Source: JBMNOI01 sp050942995 (lineage in GTDB: Bacteria; Chloroflexota; Anaerolineae; UBA1429). Taken from it: a DNA stretch of 25,888 bases. This document shows, one piece after another, positions 9,071 through 16,031 of the stretch; positions within the stretch are counted from its first letter, which is position 1, and every line of letters starts with the position of its first letter. Location of the stretch: the NCBI GenBank assembly GCA_050942995.1, contig JBMNOI010000051.1, positions 1 to 25,888 of the forward strand. Direction: 5' to 3'. Both the position numbers and the translations under genes were made by a program. Below the pieces are notes generated by a model. It searched no databases, was not told the origin of the DNA, and saw nothing but the letters and a program-made list of their open reading frames with translations.

Positions 9071-9084
9071 GCGCGAGTTGACTG

Positions 9085-9113
9085 ACTATACTCGATCATG
9101 AGATTAACCGCAA
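9085..9113 (-). promoter_or_regulatory. Candidate promoter for the VOC-histidine kinase pair
   Basis: On the minus strand a -35 TTGCGG (9113-9108, three of six) and a -10 TATAGT (9090-9085, five of six) are spaced by 17 bp, giving a start near 9078 and a leader of about 115 nt before the VOC ATG. The region 8964-9292 holds only this promoter, the leader and the opposing MarR promoter; I see no gene in it. Confidence 0.5.
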
Positions 9114-9214
9114 GCATCTTGCAGGACGGTTTCTGCTCCTTCAGGATAGCCCGTACAGGGTTCTGCCTGTCGTTCGCGGATGTCGATGCGAGATTTTCCG
9201 GTTTGGCAGAGCGA

Positions 9215-9242
9215 TTGACAAGCTCCCGCGCCATGTTATAAT
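9215..9242 (+). promoter_or_regulatory. Consensus sigma70 promoter of the MarR-ABC exporter operon
   Basis: A perfect TTGACA (9215-9220), a 16-bp spacer and a perfect TATAAT (9237-9242), about 50 bp ahead of the MarR ATG. Immediately downstream, TTAG-TGCC-CTAA (9245-9256) is a short palindrome over the expected start point and could be the operator through which the MarR protein represses its own operon. The arms are only 4 bp, so the operator part is tentative. Confidence 0.85.
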
Positions 9243-9292
9243 GCTTAGTGCCCTAACGATCTCACCTCGCCCCGGGAGGAGCCAAATAATTC

Positions 9293-9766
9293 ATGCATTC
9301 TGCTGATAAATTGATCGAGTCGATCGTCCTGCGCTACCTGACGTTGTTGCGCTACCAGCATCACTTTAGCCATCGCTTGCGCAAAACATTGGGCGTATCG
9401 GGACAACAGACCGCCGTACTCCGCTATCTGGCGAATTATGGCCCTCGATCGGTCAGTGAGATCAGCCGTTACCTGCACATTCGTGACGGCACCACATCGC
9501 CTCTGCTGGAGCGCCTTGAGCAAGCCGGCCTGGTACAACGGCATCGAAGCACCCAGGATTGCCGACGAGTATTGACCGAGATTACCCCCGCCGGGCGCGA
9601 AATTGCAGCGCAAGCACCCAAAGGTCCCGTCGCCCGCCTGCGCGAGCGCCTGCCCACACTCACCGAGGAAGAACTCGTAGCGATCGATGCGGCCCTGGCC
9701 AGGCTGATGGATATTGCGCATATTGACGTCTCGGAAACCACGGATCGAGGTGAGCAGCCACTATGA
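9293..9766 (+). CDS. MarR-family transcriptional regulator
   Basis: A 157-residue winged-helix repressor with the standard MarR layout. Helical dimerisation segments sit at both ends and a central DNA-binding part covers about residues 40-100 (SVSEISRYLHIRDGTTSPLLERLEQAGLVQRHRS, followed by a wing and LTEITPAGREI). GGGAGGAG lies 11 nt ahead of the ATG. The stop overlaps the first ABC exporter ATG (ATGA), so it is the first gene of a three-gene operon behind a consensus promoter. MarR proteins in this position usually repress the exporter and let go when a small toxic or phenolic ligand binds; the ligand is unknown here. Confidence 0.93.
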   Translation: MHSADKLIESIVLRYLTLLRYQHHFSHRLRKTLGVSGQQTAVLRYLANYGPRSVSEISRYLHIRDGTTSPLLERLEQAGLVQRHRSTQDCRRVLTEITPAGREIAAQAPKGPVARLRERLPTLTEEELVAIDAALARLMDIAHIDVSETTDRGEQPL

Positions 9767-11529
9767 GGTCTATTCTGCGCGTTCTGTCGTATATGCGATC
9801 GTTCTGGTTGGGTGAAACGACCGCATACTTGTGCATGCTGGGCATCAACGCCATGCGCCTGATTACCCCTCAGATCATCCGCCGCATTATCGACGTGGGT
9901 ATCGGCGAGAATCAGCCCGATGTACTCATTACATCGGTCCTGCTGCTGGTCGTCGCCACTCTGGTCCAGGGCATCTTTCGCTTCGGGCAGGGCTACCTGG
10001 CCGAGTGGGTTTCGCAGAACATCGCCTATATCATGCGCGGTGAGATCTATCGCAAACTGCAGAGCCTCTCTTTCAGCTATCACGATCGCAGTCAGGCCGG
10101 ACAGCTTCTTTCCCGCGCTACCAGCGACGTAGAGCGGTTGCAGCGCATCACCGGACAGGGCATTCTGGGCATGGTCGACGCCATGGTGCTGCTCATCGGC
10201 ACCACCGCCATCCTGCTGAATATGCAGCCGATGCTGGCCGTTCTCTCGCTACTGGTAATGCCCGTCGTTCTGTTCCTCATGCGCCGCTATATGAAGCGCA
10301 TGCGTCCCAGATTCCACGAACGCCAGGATCGCATCGCCATTATGACCTCACGCCTGGAACAGAACCTGCTGGGCATGAGTGTGGTGCGCGGTTTTGCGCA
10401 AGAGCCGGCCGAAATATCCCGCTTTGGCGCCGAGAACGACCGTATCTTTGATACCTCACAAAGTATCGCCCGCGAATCTGCGCTGACTATGCCGCTCATC
10501 ATCTTTTTGGCCAGCGCCAGCACGGTGCTCATCCTGTGGATCGGCGGACAGCTCGTGATTCAGGGACGGCTGACCCTGGGTGAGCTGGTTGCGTTCAACA
10601 GCTATCTGCTCCAGCTCGTCAACCCAATTCGGCGTATGGGCTTTCTCGCCACGCTGCTGGGCGAATCGCGCGCATCCGCCGAGCGCGTATTCGAGATTCT
10701 GGACGCCGATTCTGAGGTCAAGGATCGACCGGGAGCCATCGAGCTGGAGAACGTGCGCGGCGATGTGACCTTTGATCGAGTCACCTTTGCCTATATTCCG
10801 GGCAGCAATCCGGTCCTTCAGGACGTTTCGTTCGAGGTCAAAGCAGGGCAGGTTGTGGCCCTGCTGGGTCCCACCGGATCGGGCAAGAGCACCATCACCA
10901 ATCTGATCCCCCGCTTTTACGATGTCACCGCAGGACGTGTGCTGGTGGACGGCCATGATGTCCGCGATGTGACTCTGAAATCGTTGCGCAGCCACATCGG
11001 CATGGTCTTGCAAGAAACGACACTGTTCGGCAGCACCATTCGAGAGAATATTAGCTTTGGCCGTAACGACGCCACCCAGGCCGAGATCGAAGAGGCCGCC
11101 AAAGCCGCCGCCATTCACGACTTTATCGCATCGTTGCCGGCCGGTTACAGCACGGCCGTGGGTGAGCGGGGCGTAACGCTTTCGGGCGGTCAGCGGCAGC
11201 GCATCGCCATCGCCCGGGCATTGCTACTCAACCCCAGCATCCTCATCCTGGATGACGCCACGTCGAGCGTGGATACCGAGACGGAGAAACAGATTCAGGG
11301 GGCACTGGAGCGCCTGATGGAGGGCCGCACCAGCTTTATTATCGCCCAGCGCGTCTCGACGGTACGCAGCGCCGACCAGATCTTTGTCATCGACGAGGGA
11401 CGGCTGGTAGCCCAGGGCAAACATGAGGATCTGATTCGCGAATCGGGCATCTATGCCGAAATCTATCACCGCCAGCTCAAAACAGATGACGATCTGCCCG
11501 AAGCGAGCCTGGCGAGGAGGGATGCATGA
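9763..11529 (+). CDS. ABC exporter half-transporter, degenerate-site subunit
   Basis: A 588-residue membrane-ATPase fusion of the multidrug/lipid exporter type: six helices in residues 1-300, then the nucleotide-binding domain. Walker A is GPTGSGKST (369-377), the signature is LSGGQ (473-477) and Walker B is ILILDD (493-498). The catalytic Glu is replaced by Asp498 and the H-switch His by Gln529 (IIAQRVST). These two changes are the marks of the degenerate half in heterodimeric exporters such as TM287/TM288, LmrCD and BmrCD. It overlaps the MarR stop by 4 bp and the next exporter gene by 4 bp (ATGA at both junctions), which supports a 1:1 heterodimer with the 616-residue partner. The substrate is unknown; drug efflux is the usual role with a MarR regulator. 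Confidence 0.94.
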   Translation: MRSILRVLSYMRSFWLGETTAYLCMLGINAMRLITPQIIRRIIDVGIGENQPDVLITSVLLLVVATLVQGIFRFGQGYLAEWVSQNIAYIMRGEIYRKLQSLSFSYHDRSQAGQLLSRATSDVERLQRITGQGILGMVDAMVLLIGTTAILLNMQPMLAVLSLLVMPVVLFLMRRYMKRMRPRFHERQDRIAIMTSRLEQNLLGMSVVRGFAQEPAEISRFGAENDRIFDTSQSIARESALTMPLIIFLASASTVLILWIGGQLVIQGRLTLGELVAFNSYLLQLVNPIRRMGFLATLLGESRASAERVFEILDADSEVKDRPGAIELENVRGDVTFDRVTFAYIPGSNPVLQDVSFEVKAGQVVALLGPTGSGKSTITNLIPRFYDVTAGRVLVDGHDVRDVTLKSLRSHIGMVLQETTLFGSTIRENISFGRNDATQAEIEEAAKAAAIHDFIASLPAGYSTAVGERGVTLSGGQRQRIAIARALLLNPSILILDDATSSVDTETEKQIQGALERLMEGRTSFIIAQRVSTVRSADQIFVIDEGRLVAQGKHEDLIRESGIYAEIYHRQLKTDDDLPEASLARRDA

Positions 11530-13376
11530 GTTTTTCATTCAACCCCGGAGTAATGCGCGGCGCGCGACTACGCATCGGCCGCGGCGGCCGCGAAGAGATC
11601 AGCGGCAAGATATTCGATTGGAACATAACACGCCGCCTGTTAGCGTACCTCCGTCCCCATCGCCGGATGATGTTCGAGAGCTTGTTCTGGATGCTGGCCA
11701 GCGCCGGACTGGCGTTGCTGGCGCCCTATCTGGTCAAGCGCACCATCGACGATTATATCGCCATGGGCGATGTGCAGGGACTTGTCTGGATGGCGACGGC
11801 CACCCTATCGGCCTATGCCGCCGATTTCGGCGCGAACTGGCGACGGCGCATCTTGTTGAGCACGGTAGGAAACAATATATTGCGCACCATGCGCGGCCAG
11901 CTCTTCCAGCACTATCAGGTGCTCTCGATAAGCTACTTTGATCGGCACGGCACCGGCTCGCTCATCTCGCGCATGTTGAGCGATGTGGGCGTCATCAACG
12001 AGCTGCTCTCTCAGGGCATCATCATGATGCTGAGCGACCTGGTGTTGTTGTTGAGCATCACCGTCGTCATGTTGTTGCTCAACGTCCGCCTGGCACTGCT
12101 CACCTTTGCCGTACTGCCGGTCATGGCAACCGTCACCCTGATCTTTGGCCAGCGCGCCCGCATCGCTTATCGACGCACGCGGCAATGGGTAAGCGAGCTT
12201 ACCGGTCGATTGGCCGAGGATATCCAGGCCATGCGCGTTATTCAGGCGTTCACCGAAGAAGAACGCACGAACCGCGAGTTCGACGAGATCAACCGGTCGA
12301 CTCGCGACGCCAACCTGGGCGCGGTCCGGCTCTCGGCCACCTTTACGCCGGTGATGGAGGTGCTCAGCATCTTGACCACCGCCATTATTCTGTGGTTTGG
12401 CGGGCGGGCGGTGGCTCAGGGGGCGCTAACGCTGGGTATCATCGTCGCGTTCCTGAGCTATACATCGCGCCTGTTCCAACCCATCCTGGACCTGAGCATG
12501 ATCTTTAACACCTGGCAGGCGGCCATGGCCGGTGGCGAGCGACTGTTCGAGATCCTCGATCAGGTGCCGGACATCCAGAACGCCCCCGATGCCGTCGAGC
12601 TAACAGAGGCCCGCGGACATGTGGAATTCGACCATGTCAACTTTTGGTACGAAGAGGGCCAGCCCATCCTGCGCGATGTGAGCTTTGAGATCAAGCCGGG
12701 GCAGACGTTTGCGCTGGTGGGGCCGACCGGCGCCGGAAAAACCACGATCGCCAGCCTACTCATGCGCTTTTACGATATCCAGGAGGGGTCGATTTGCATC
12801 GACGGCATCGACATCCGCCAGATCAAGGTCGAGTCGCTACGCCAGCAACTGGGCGTGGTGCCACAGGAGCCGTTCCTCTTCCAGGGTAGCATCGCCTACA
12901 ACATCTCATTCGGCCGCACCGATGCCACCCGCGAAGAGATCATCGCCGCGGCCAAGGCGGCCAACGCCCACGACTTTATCATGCGTCTGCCCGACGGGTA
13001 CGACACCGAGATCCTGGAGGGGTCGACCAACCTCTCGCTGGGGCAACGTCAACTCATCTGCCTGGCGCGGGTGATCCTGGCGTCTCCGCGCATCCTGGTG
13101 CTGGACGAGGCCACATCCAGTGTCGATCTGCGCACCGAGGCGCTCATCCAGGATGCTCTGGATACGCTCATGCATGGGCGCACATCGCTGGTCATCGCCC
13201 ACCGGCTGGCTACGGTGCAGCGCGCCGACAGCCTGTTGGTGATTCATAACGGGCGCATCGTCGAGCGGGGCACCCATCAGGAGCTGCTGCGTAAGAACGG
13301 TGTATACGCCGAGCTGTATCGCACCCAGTTCCTTTCCGAAGAGCCTGCACCGGCCTATGAAGAGGAGGGCGAATAG
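11526..13376 (+). CDS. ABC exporter half-transporter, catalytically complete subunit
   Basis: A 616-residue partner of the preceding gene: a basic N-terminal tail of about 35 residues, six helices to about residue 330, and a nucleotide-binding domain. Walker A is GPTGAGKTT (399-407), Walker B is ILVLDE with catalytic Glu528, and the H-switch is His559 (VIAHRLAT). Its signature motif is altered, however: LSLGQ (503-507) in place of LSGGQ. In a heterodimer this signature pairs with the partner's Walker sites, so the altered signature and the partner's Asp498/Gln529 fall in the same, inactive ATP site. The consensus site is then made by this subunit's Walker motifs with the partner's intact LSGGQ. 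AGGAGGG sits 4 nt ahead of the ATG. Confidence 0.94.
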   Translation: MSFSFNPGVMRGARLRIGRGGREEISGKIFDWNITRRLLAYLRPHRRMMFESLFWMLASAGLALLAPYLVKRTIDDYIAMGDVQGLVWMATATLSAYAADFGANWRRRILLSTVGNNILRTMRGQLFQHYQVLSISYFDRHGTGSLISRMLSDVGVINELLSQGIIMMLSDLVLLLSITVVMLLLNVRLALLTFAVLPVMATVTLIFGQRARIAYRRTRQWVSELTGRLAEDIQAMRVIQAFTEEERTNREFDEINRSTRDANLGAVRLSATFTPVMEVLSILTTAIILWFGGRAVAQGALTLGIIVAFLSYTSRLFQPILDLSMIFNTWQAAMAGGERLFEILDQVPDIQNAPDAVELTEARGHVEFDHVNFWYEEGQPILRDVSFEIKPGQTFALVGPTGAGKTTIASLLMRFYDIQEGSICIDGIDIRQIKVESLRQQLGVVPQEPFLFQGSIAYNISFGRTDATREEIIAAAKAANAHDFIMRLPDGYDTEILEGSTNLSLGQRQLICLARVILASPRILVLDEATSSVDLRTEALIQDALDTLMHGRTSLVIAHRLATVQRADSLLVIHNGRIVERGTHQELLRKNGVYAELYRTQFLSEEPAPAYEEEGE

Positions 13377-13427
13377 GGCGGCACTTATTTCTGAGCCCGA
13401 TGCCCGTCCGATCGTTGAAAAGTTTGC

Positions 13428-13456
13428 TAGACACAGGGTGCGGCGTAGCGTATAAT
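13428..13456 (+). promoter_or_regulatory. Sigma70-type promoter of the FAH-family gene
   Basis: TAGACA (13428-13433, five of six matches to the -35), a 17-bp spacer and a perfect TATAAT (13451-13456), 55 bp ahead of the ATG at 13512. It makes the FAH-family gene a separate unit from the exporter operon that ends at 13376. Confidence 0.8.
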
Positions 13457-13511
13457 GCCCGCCGCGCGGGAACAGTCACCCGAGCGCATCCATGATCGAA
13501 GGAGAAACGTG

Positions 13512-14426
13512 ATGCCCACGCTGTCACTTTGTCGCTTTCGCATCGCCGCCGGAGAGCCCCCACGCATGGGGCTCGTCGCCGACGATCGCCTGTACGACCT
13601 GTCGTCGCTGGGAGAGCCTCAGTACGCAGGGATAGGCGCCTGGCTCGTCTCTGCCTCGGGCCGTATCGATGAGGCCATCGATGCCCTGGCCGCCATACCC
13701 GACTGCGTGCAACCCATCGCCTCGCTGGAGGCGCTGCTGGATCCACAGCAAGCCCCTTTTGTGGCCGCCCCCATCGATGAGCAAGAGGTATGGGCTTGCG
13801 GCGTGACGTACGAGATGAGCCGCGAGGCGCGCATGCGCGAGTCGAACCAGCCGACGATCTATGGCCGGGTGTACGATGCCCCTCGCCCGGAGGTCTTTTT
13901 CAAGGCGACACCGCATCGTGTGGTGGGGCCGGGAGAGGCGGTGGCCATTCGCGCCGACTCGACATGGGATGTGCCCGAGCCCGAGATGGCTCTGCTGGTT
14001 ACGCCCGTTCTCGAGATCGTGGGGTATACCGTGGGCAACGATATGAGTTCGCGCGACATAGAAGGGCAGAACCCCCTCTACCTGCCCCAGGCCAAGACGT
14101 ACGATCTCTGCTGCTCGCTGGGGCCGCTGGTGCGACTGGCGCGTGATTTCGATCCCCTCAAACTGGCCGTGCGTTGTATCATCCGGCGAGATGGAGAGGT
14201 AGCGTTCAGCGGAGAGACGAGCACCGCCCGCATCCATCGTCCGCTGGAAGAGCTGGTATCCTACCTGGGACGCTGCAACTCGTTCCCGCACGGGGTGTTC
14301 GTTCTCACGGGGACGGGGATTGTGCCACCAGACACCTTTACCCTGGCCGAGGGCGATGTTGTCGAGATCACCATCGACGAGCTGGGCACCCTGACCAACC
14401 CGGTGATCTCGCTCCCGATCGACTGA
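13512..14426 (+). CDS. Fumarylacetoacetate hydrolase family protein
   Basis: A 304-residue FAH-fold enzyme. The C-terminal catalytic domain shows the metal triad Glu156 and Glu158 (VPEPEMAL) and Asp177 (VGNDMSSRD), followed by the 'NPLYLPQAKTYDLCCSLGP' block with Lys195. That block is typical of the branch containing 2-keto-3-deoxy-arabonate dehydratases rather than classical fumarylacetoacetases, so dehydration or isomerisation of a 2-keto-3-deoxy sugar acid is the best guess. The ATG at 13512 is chosen over an upstream in-frame ATG because GAAGGAG lies 7 nt before it and the promoter's start point falls between the two. It stands alone, with its own promoter and a strong terminator. The family is sure; the substrate is inferred. 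Confidence 0.88.
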   Translation: MPTLSLCRFRIAAGEPPRMGLVADDRLYDLSSLGEPQYAGIGAWLVSASGRIDEAIDALAAIPDCVQPIASLEALLDPQQAPFVAAPIDEQEVWACGVTYEMSREARMRESNQPTIYGRVYDAPRPEVFFKATPHRVVGPGEAVAIRADSTWDVPEPEMALLVTPVLEIVGYTVGNDMSSRDIEGQNPLYLPQAKTYDLCCSLGPLVRLARDFDPLKLAVRCIIRRDGEVAFSGETSTARIHRPLEELVSYLGRCNSFPHGVFVLTGTGIVPPDTFTLAEGDVVEITIDELGTLTNPVISLPID

Positions 14427-14435
14427 CGATACACG

Positions 14436-14479
14436 AAAAAAGCGCGCCGGATGGTCTTGTGACCACGGCGCGCTTTTTT
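14436..14479. terminator. Bidirectional rho-independent terminator
   Basis: AAAAAAGCGCGCCG (14436-14449) pairs perfectly with CGGCGCGCTTTTTT (14466-14479). The loop continues as TGGTC-TTGT-GACCA, so the whole forms one long hairpin with a 2-nt bulge, with A- and T-runs on either side. It serves both the rightward FAH-family gene and the leftward 142-residue gene. Confidence 0.93.
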
Positions 14480-14495
14480 TGCATGCTCGACCTGG

Positions 14496-14924
14496 CTATG
14501 GCGTCTCTTTCTGCTCCTGGAGCAACAGCTCATAGCTGGCCTTCCAGGTAGAGGCGTCGCGCATCATCCTGCTGATGCGAATATCGGCAAAATGCGGGGC
14601 CAGAGCGGCCAGTTCATCGGGTAACCGATCCCAGCGCCCCTCGACGATCAGCTCTTGCAGACGGCGGCTGGCCGGCAGCGCCCACTCCCACTCCAGGCGA
14701 AAGCGGTCGGCCTTGAGGAAATAGTTGCGCTTTTCCCATGCCTCTACCGTCACCTCGACCGTCTCGGCAATACCCCGCAGGGCATAAACCAGAGCGGCGG
14801 CCATATCGCGCGTTTCGTCGTCCAGCGAACGTTTGAACATCAGGTGGCGCAGAATCTCGGCGATGGTGCGTCGCAACCTGTTGCGCTCGGTGCCGGGATT
14901 GGCGGTGTTGATCACTCGGCTCAT
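14496..14924 (-). CDS. Hypothetical protein (142 aa), helical
   Basis: I do not recognise a characterised family. The protein is soluble, charged and mostly helical, beginning MSRVINTANPG. A basic segment (TERNRLRRTIAEILRHLMFKR) comes first, then an acidic helix (LDDETRDMAAALVYALRGIAETVEVTVEAWEKRNYFLKADRFR), then a Trp/Leu-rich C-terminal part. There are no cysteines, no signal peptide and no membrane segment. A clear ribosome site (GAGGAAG) and its own near-consensus promoter show it is a real gene. The style resembles small conserved proteins of Chloroflexota, but that is an impression. It lies downstream of the SlyD-like gene on the same strand. Confidence 0.8.
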   Translation of the reverse strand: MSRVINTANPGTERNRLRRTIAEILRHLMFKRSLDDETRDMAAALVYALRGIAETVEVTVEAWEKRNYFLKADRFRLEWEWALPASRRLQELIVEGRWDRLPDELAALAPHFADIRISRMMRDASTWKASYELLLQEQKETP

Positions 14925-14957
14925 TACACTTCCTCACAATGGGATAAACAGGCTCCC

Positions 14958-14986
14958 AGTATAAGCCGGGCTGCAGCCACCGTCAA
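14958..14986 (-). promoter_or_regulatory. Sigma70-type promoter of the 142-aa hypothetical gene
   Basis: On the minus strand TTGACG (14986-14981, five of six), a 17-bp spacer and TATACT (14963-14958, five of six), 34 bp ahead of the ATG at 14924. The gene therefore does not depend on the SlyD promoter. Confidence 0.75.
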
Positions 14987-15034
14987 AGCCACGGGTACCG
15001 GCCGTAAAGCGGCGTCCCACCGCCGTATCGGAGA

Positions 15035-15541
15035 TTAGCAGCAGCCGCTCCCGCAGCCCGTGCCGCAACTGCATCCACCGCCACAGTCACCGGCCAGTTC
15101 CTCGGGCGTCGCCGCGCGCACCCCGACGATCTTGACGTGGAAAAAGAGCCGCTCGCCCGCCAGGGGGTGGTTCAGGTTCACGACCACCGCATCATCCTCG
15201 ATGGTATCCACATAGACGATGGCCACCTCGCCCGATTCGGTATGCATGCGAAAGCCCATGCCCTCTTCGAGTTCGAGATCGGGAGGAAAGATGCTCCGTG
15301 GCAGCGTCTCGAATAGATCCGACTCGAATTCGCCATAGCCGTCACCCGGCTCGACCACGATATCTTTCTCCTGGCCCTCGGACATGCCATAGAGGGCTTT
15401 CTCCAGGCCGGAGATAAGCTGTCCCTTGCCGGGAATAAAGGTCAGGGGCTCGGTGCCCTCTGAGCTATCCACCACCTCGCCGTCTTCCAGGCGCAGAGCA
15501 TATTCAAGGCTTACGACTGTTCCATCGGTTACGTTGAGCAT
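15035..15541 (-). CDS. slyD: FKBP-type peptidyl-prolyl isomerase, SlyD-like
   Basis: A 168-residue SlyD-type prolyl isomerase and chaperone. The split FKBP domain is visible (VVSLEYALRLEDGEVVDSS, then GKGQLISGLEKALYGMSEGQEKDIVVEPGDGYGE). An insert-in-flap chaperone domain covers about residues 70-125, and the FKBP core resumes in NHPLAGERLFFHVKIVGVR. The final 16 residues hold six cysteines (C153, C157, C159, C163, C167, C168) among glycines. SlyD tails bind nickel and other metals, usually through both His and Cys; this one is short and Cys-only. No strong ribosome site is seen before the ATG. The protein should be cytoplasmic, helping folding and metal delivery. The family call is firm; the symbol is by similarity. 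Confidence 0.92.
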   Translation of the reverse strand: MLNVTDGTVVSLEYALRLEDGEVVDSSEGTEPLTFIPGKGQLISGLEKALYGMSEGQEKDIVVEPGDGYGEFESDLFETLPRSIFPPDLELEEGMGFRMHTESGEVAIVYVDTIEDDAVVVNLNHPLAGERLFFHVKIVGVRAATPEELAGDCGGGCSCGTGCGSGCC

Positions 15542-15594
15542 GTTTTAACCGCATCTTTCTGCCCTTCAGGGCCTTTGATTTCGTCCATCCAATC

Positions 15595-15622
15595 ACTATA
15601 CCATACAAGATAACCCCGGCAA
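15595..15622 (-). promoter_or_regulatory. Candidate promoter of the SlyD-like gene
   Basis: On the minus strand TTGCCG (15622-15617, four of six), a 16-bp spacer and TATAGT (15600-15595, five of six). The start would be near 15588, giving a leader of about 45 nt that contains a small GCCC-TGAA-GGGC hairpin. Confidence 0.55.
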
Positions 15623-15823
15623 ATTCGTCATTCTTTCCGGCAGGGCTGCGTCATGGTCCGGTATCATCTCGCCCGGCTCGTCCTGTCGGCGTCGCCCGCC
15701 GAGCCAGGTCGAATCAACTGTAGCGCGGGCCGCCCTTTGTTCATATCGGGCAGAGCATCTTCTACATCCTCTTCTTGTCGTTTCCCTTCCTTACTTGTCA
15801 CATTATTATATGCCCCCCTCGCT

Positions 15824-15856
15824 TTGACAGACTGCGTCATAGTGATTATTATGACG
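15824..15856 (+). promoter_or_regulatory. Promoter of the lytic transglycosylase gene with an overlapping palindromic operator
   Basis: TTGACA (15824-15829), a 17-bp spacer and TATTAT (15847-15852, five of six). A perfect 7-bp inverted repeat, CGTCATA (15835-15841) and TATGACG (15850-15856) with an 8-nt centre, covers the spacer and -10 box, exactly where a repressor dimer would block polymerase. The leader before the ATG at 16032 is about 170 nt. The rest of the 490-bp gap (15542-16031) holds the SlyD promoter; I see no gene in it. Confidence 0.7.
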
Positions 15857-16031
15857 ACTAATTGCCGTGTGACAGAACGACTGCCACACGCCGAACCAGG
15901 CATCGTATCTTTACCGGTGGAACCTCTTGCTCGTTCCCCAACAACCCTGGCCCTGTCCCCCCCCGGATCTTTCCGTTTCCGGCGAGGGACGGCAGGCGAA
16001 GAGGCATTGTGCCAGAAGGATTATATCCCAA

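Noticed and set aside
9022..9234. Short open frame in the divergent gap between VOC and MarR genes
   Set aside because: No ribosome site, it overlaps both promoters and the leader stem, and its composition is not protein-like.
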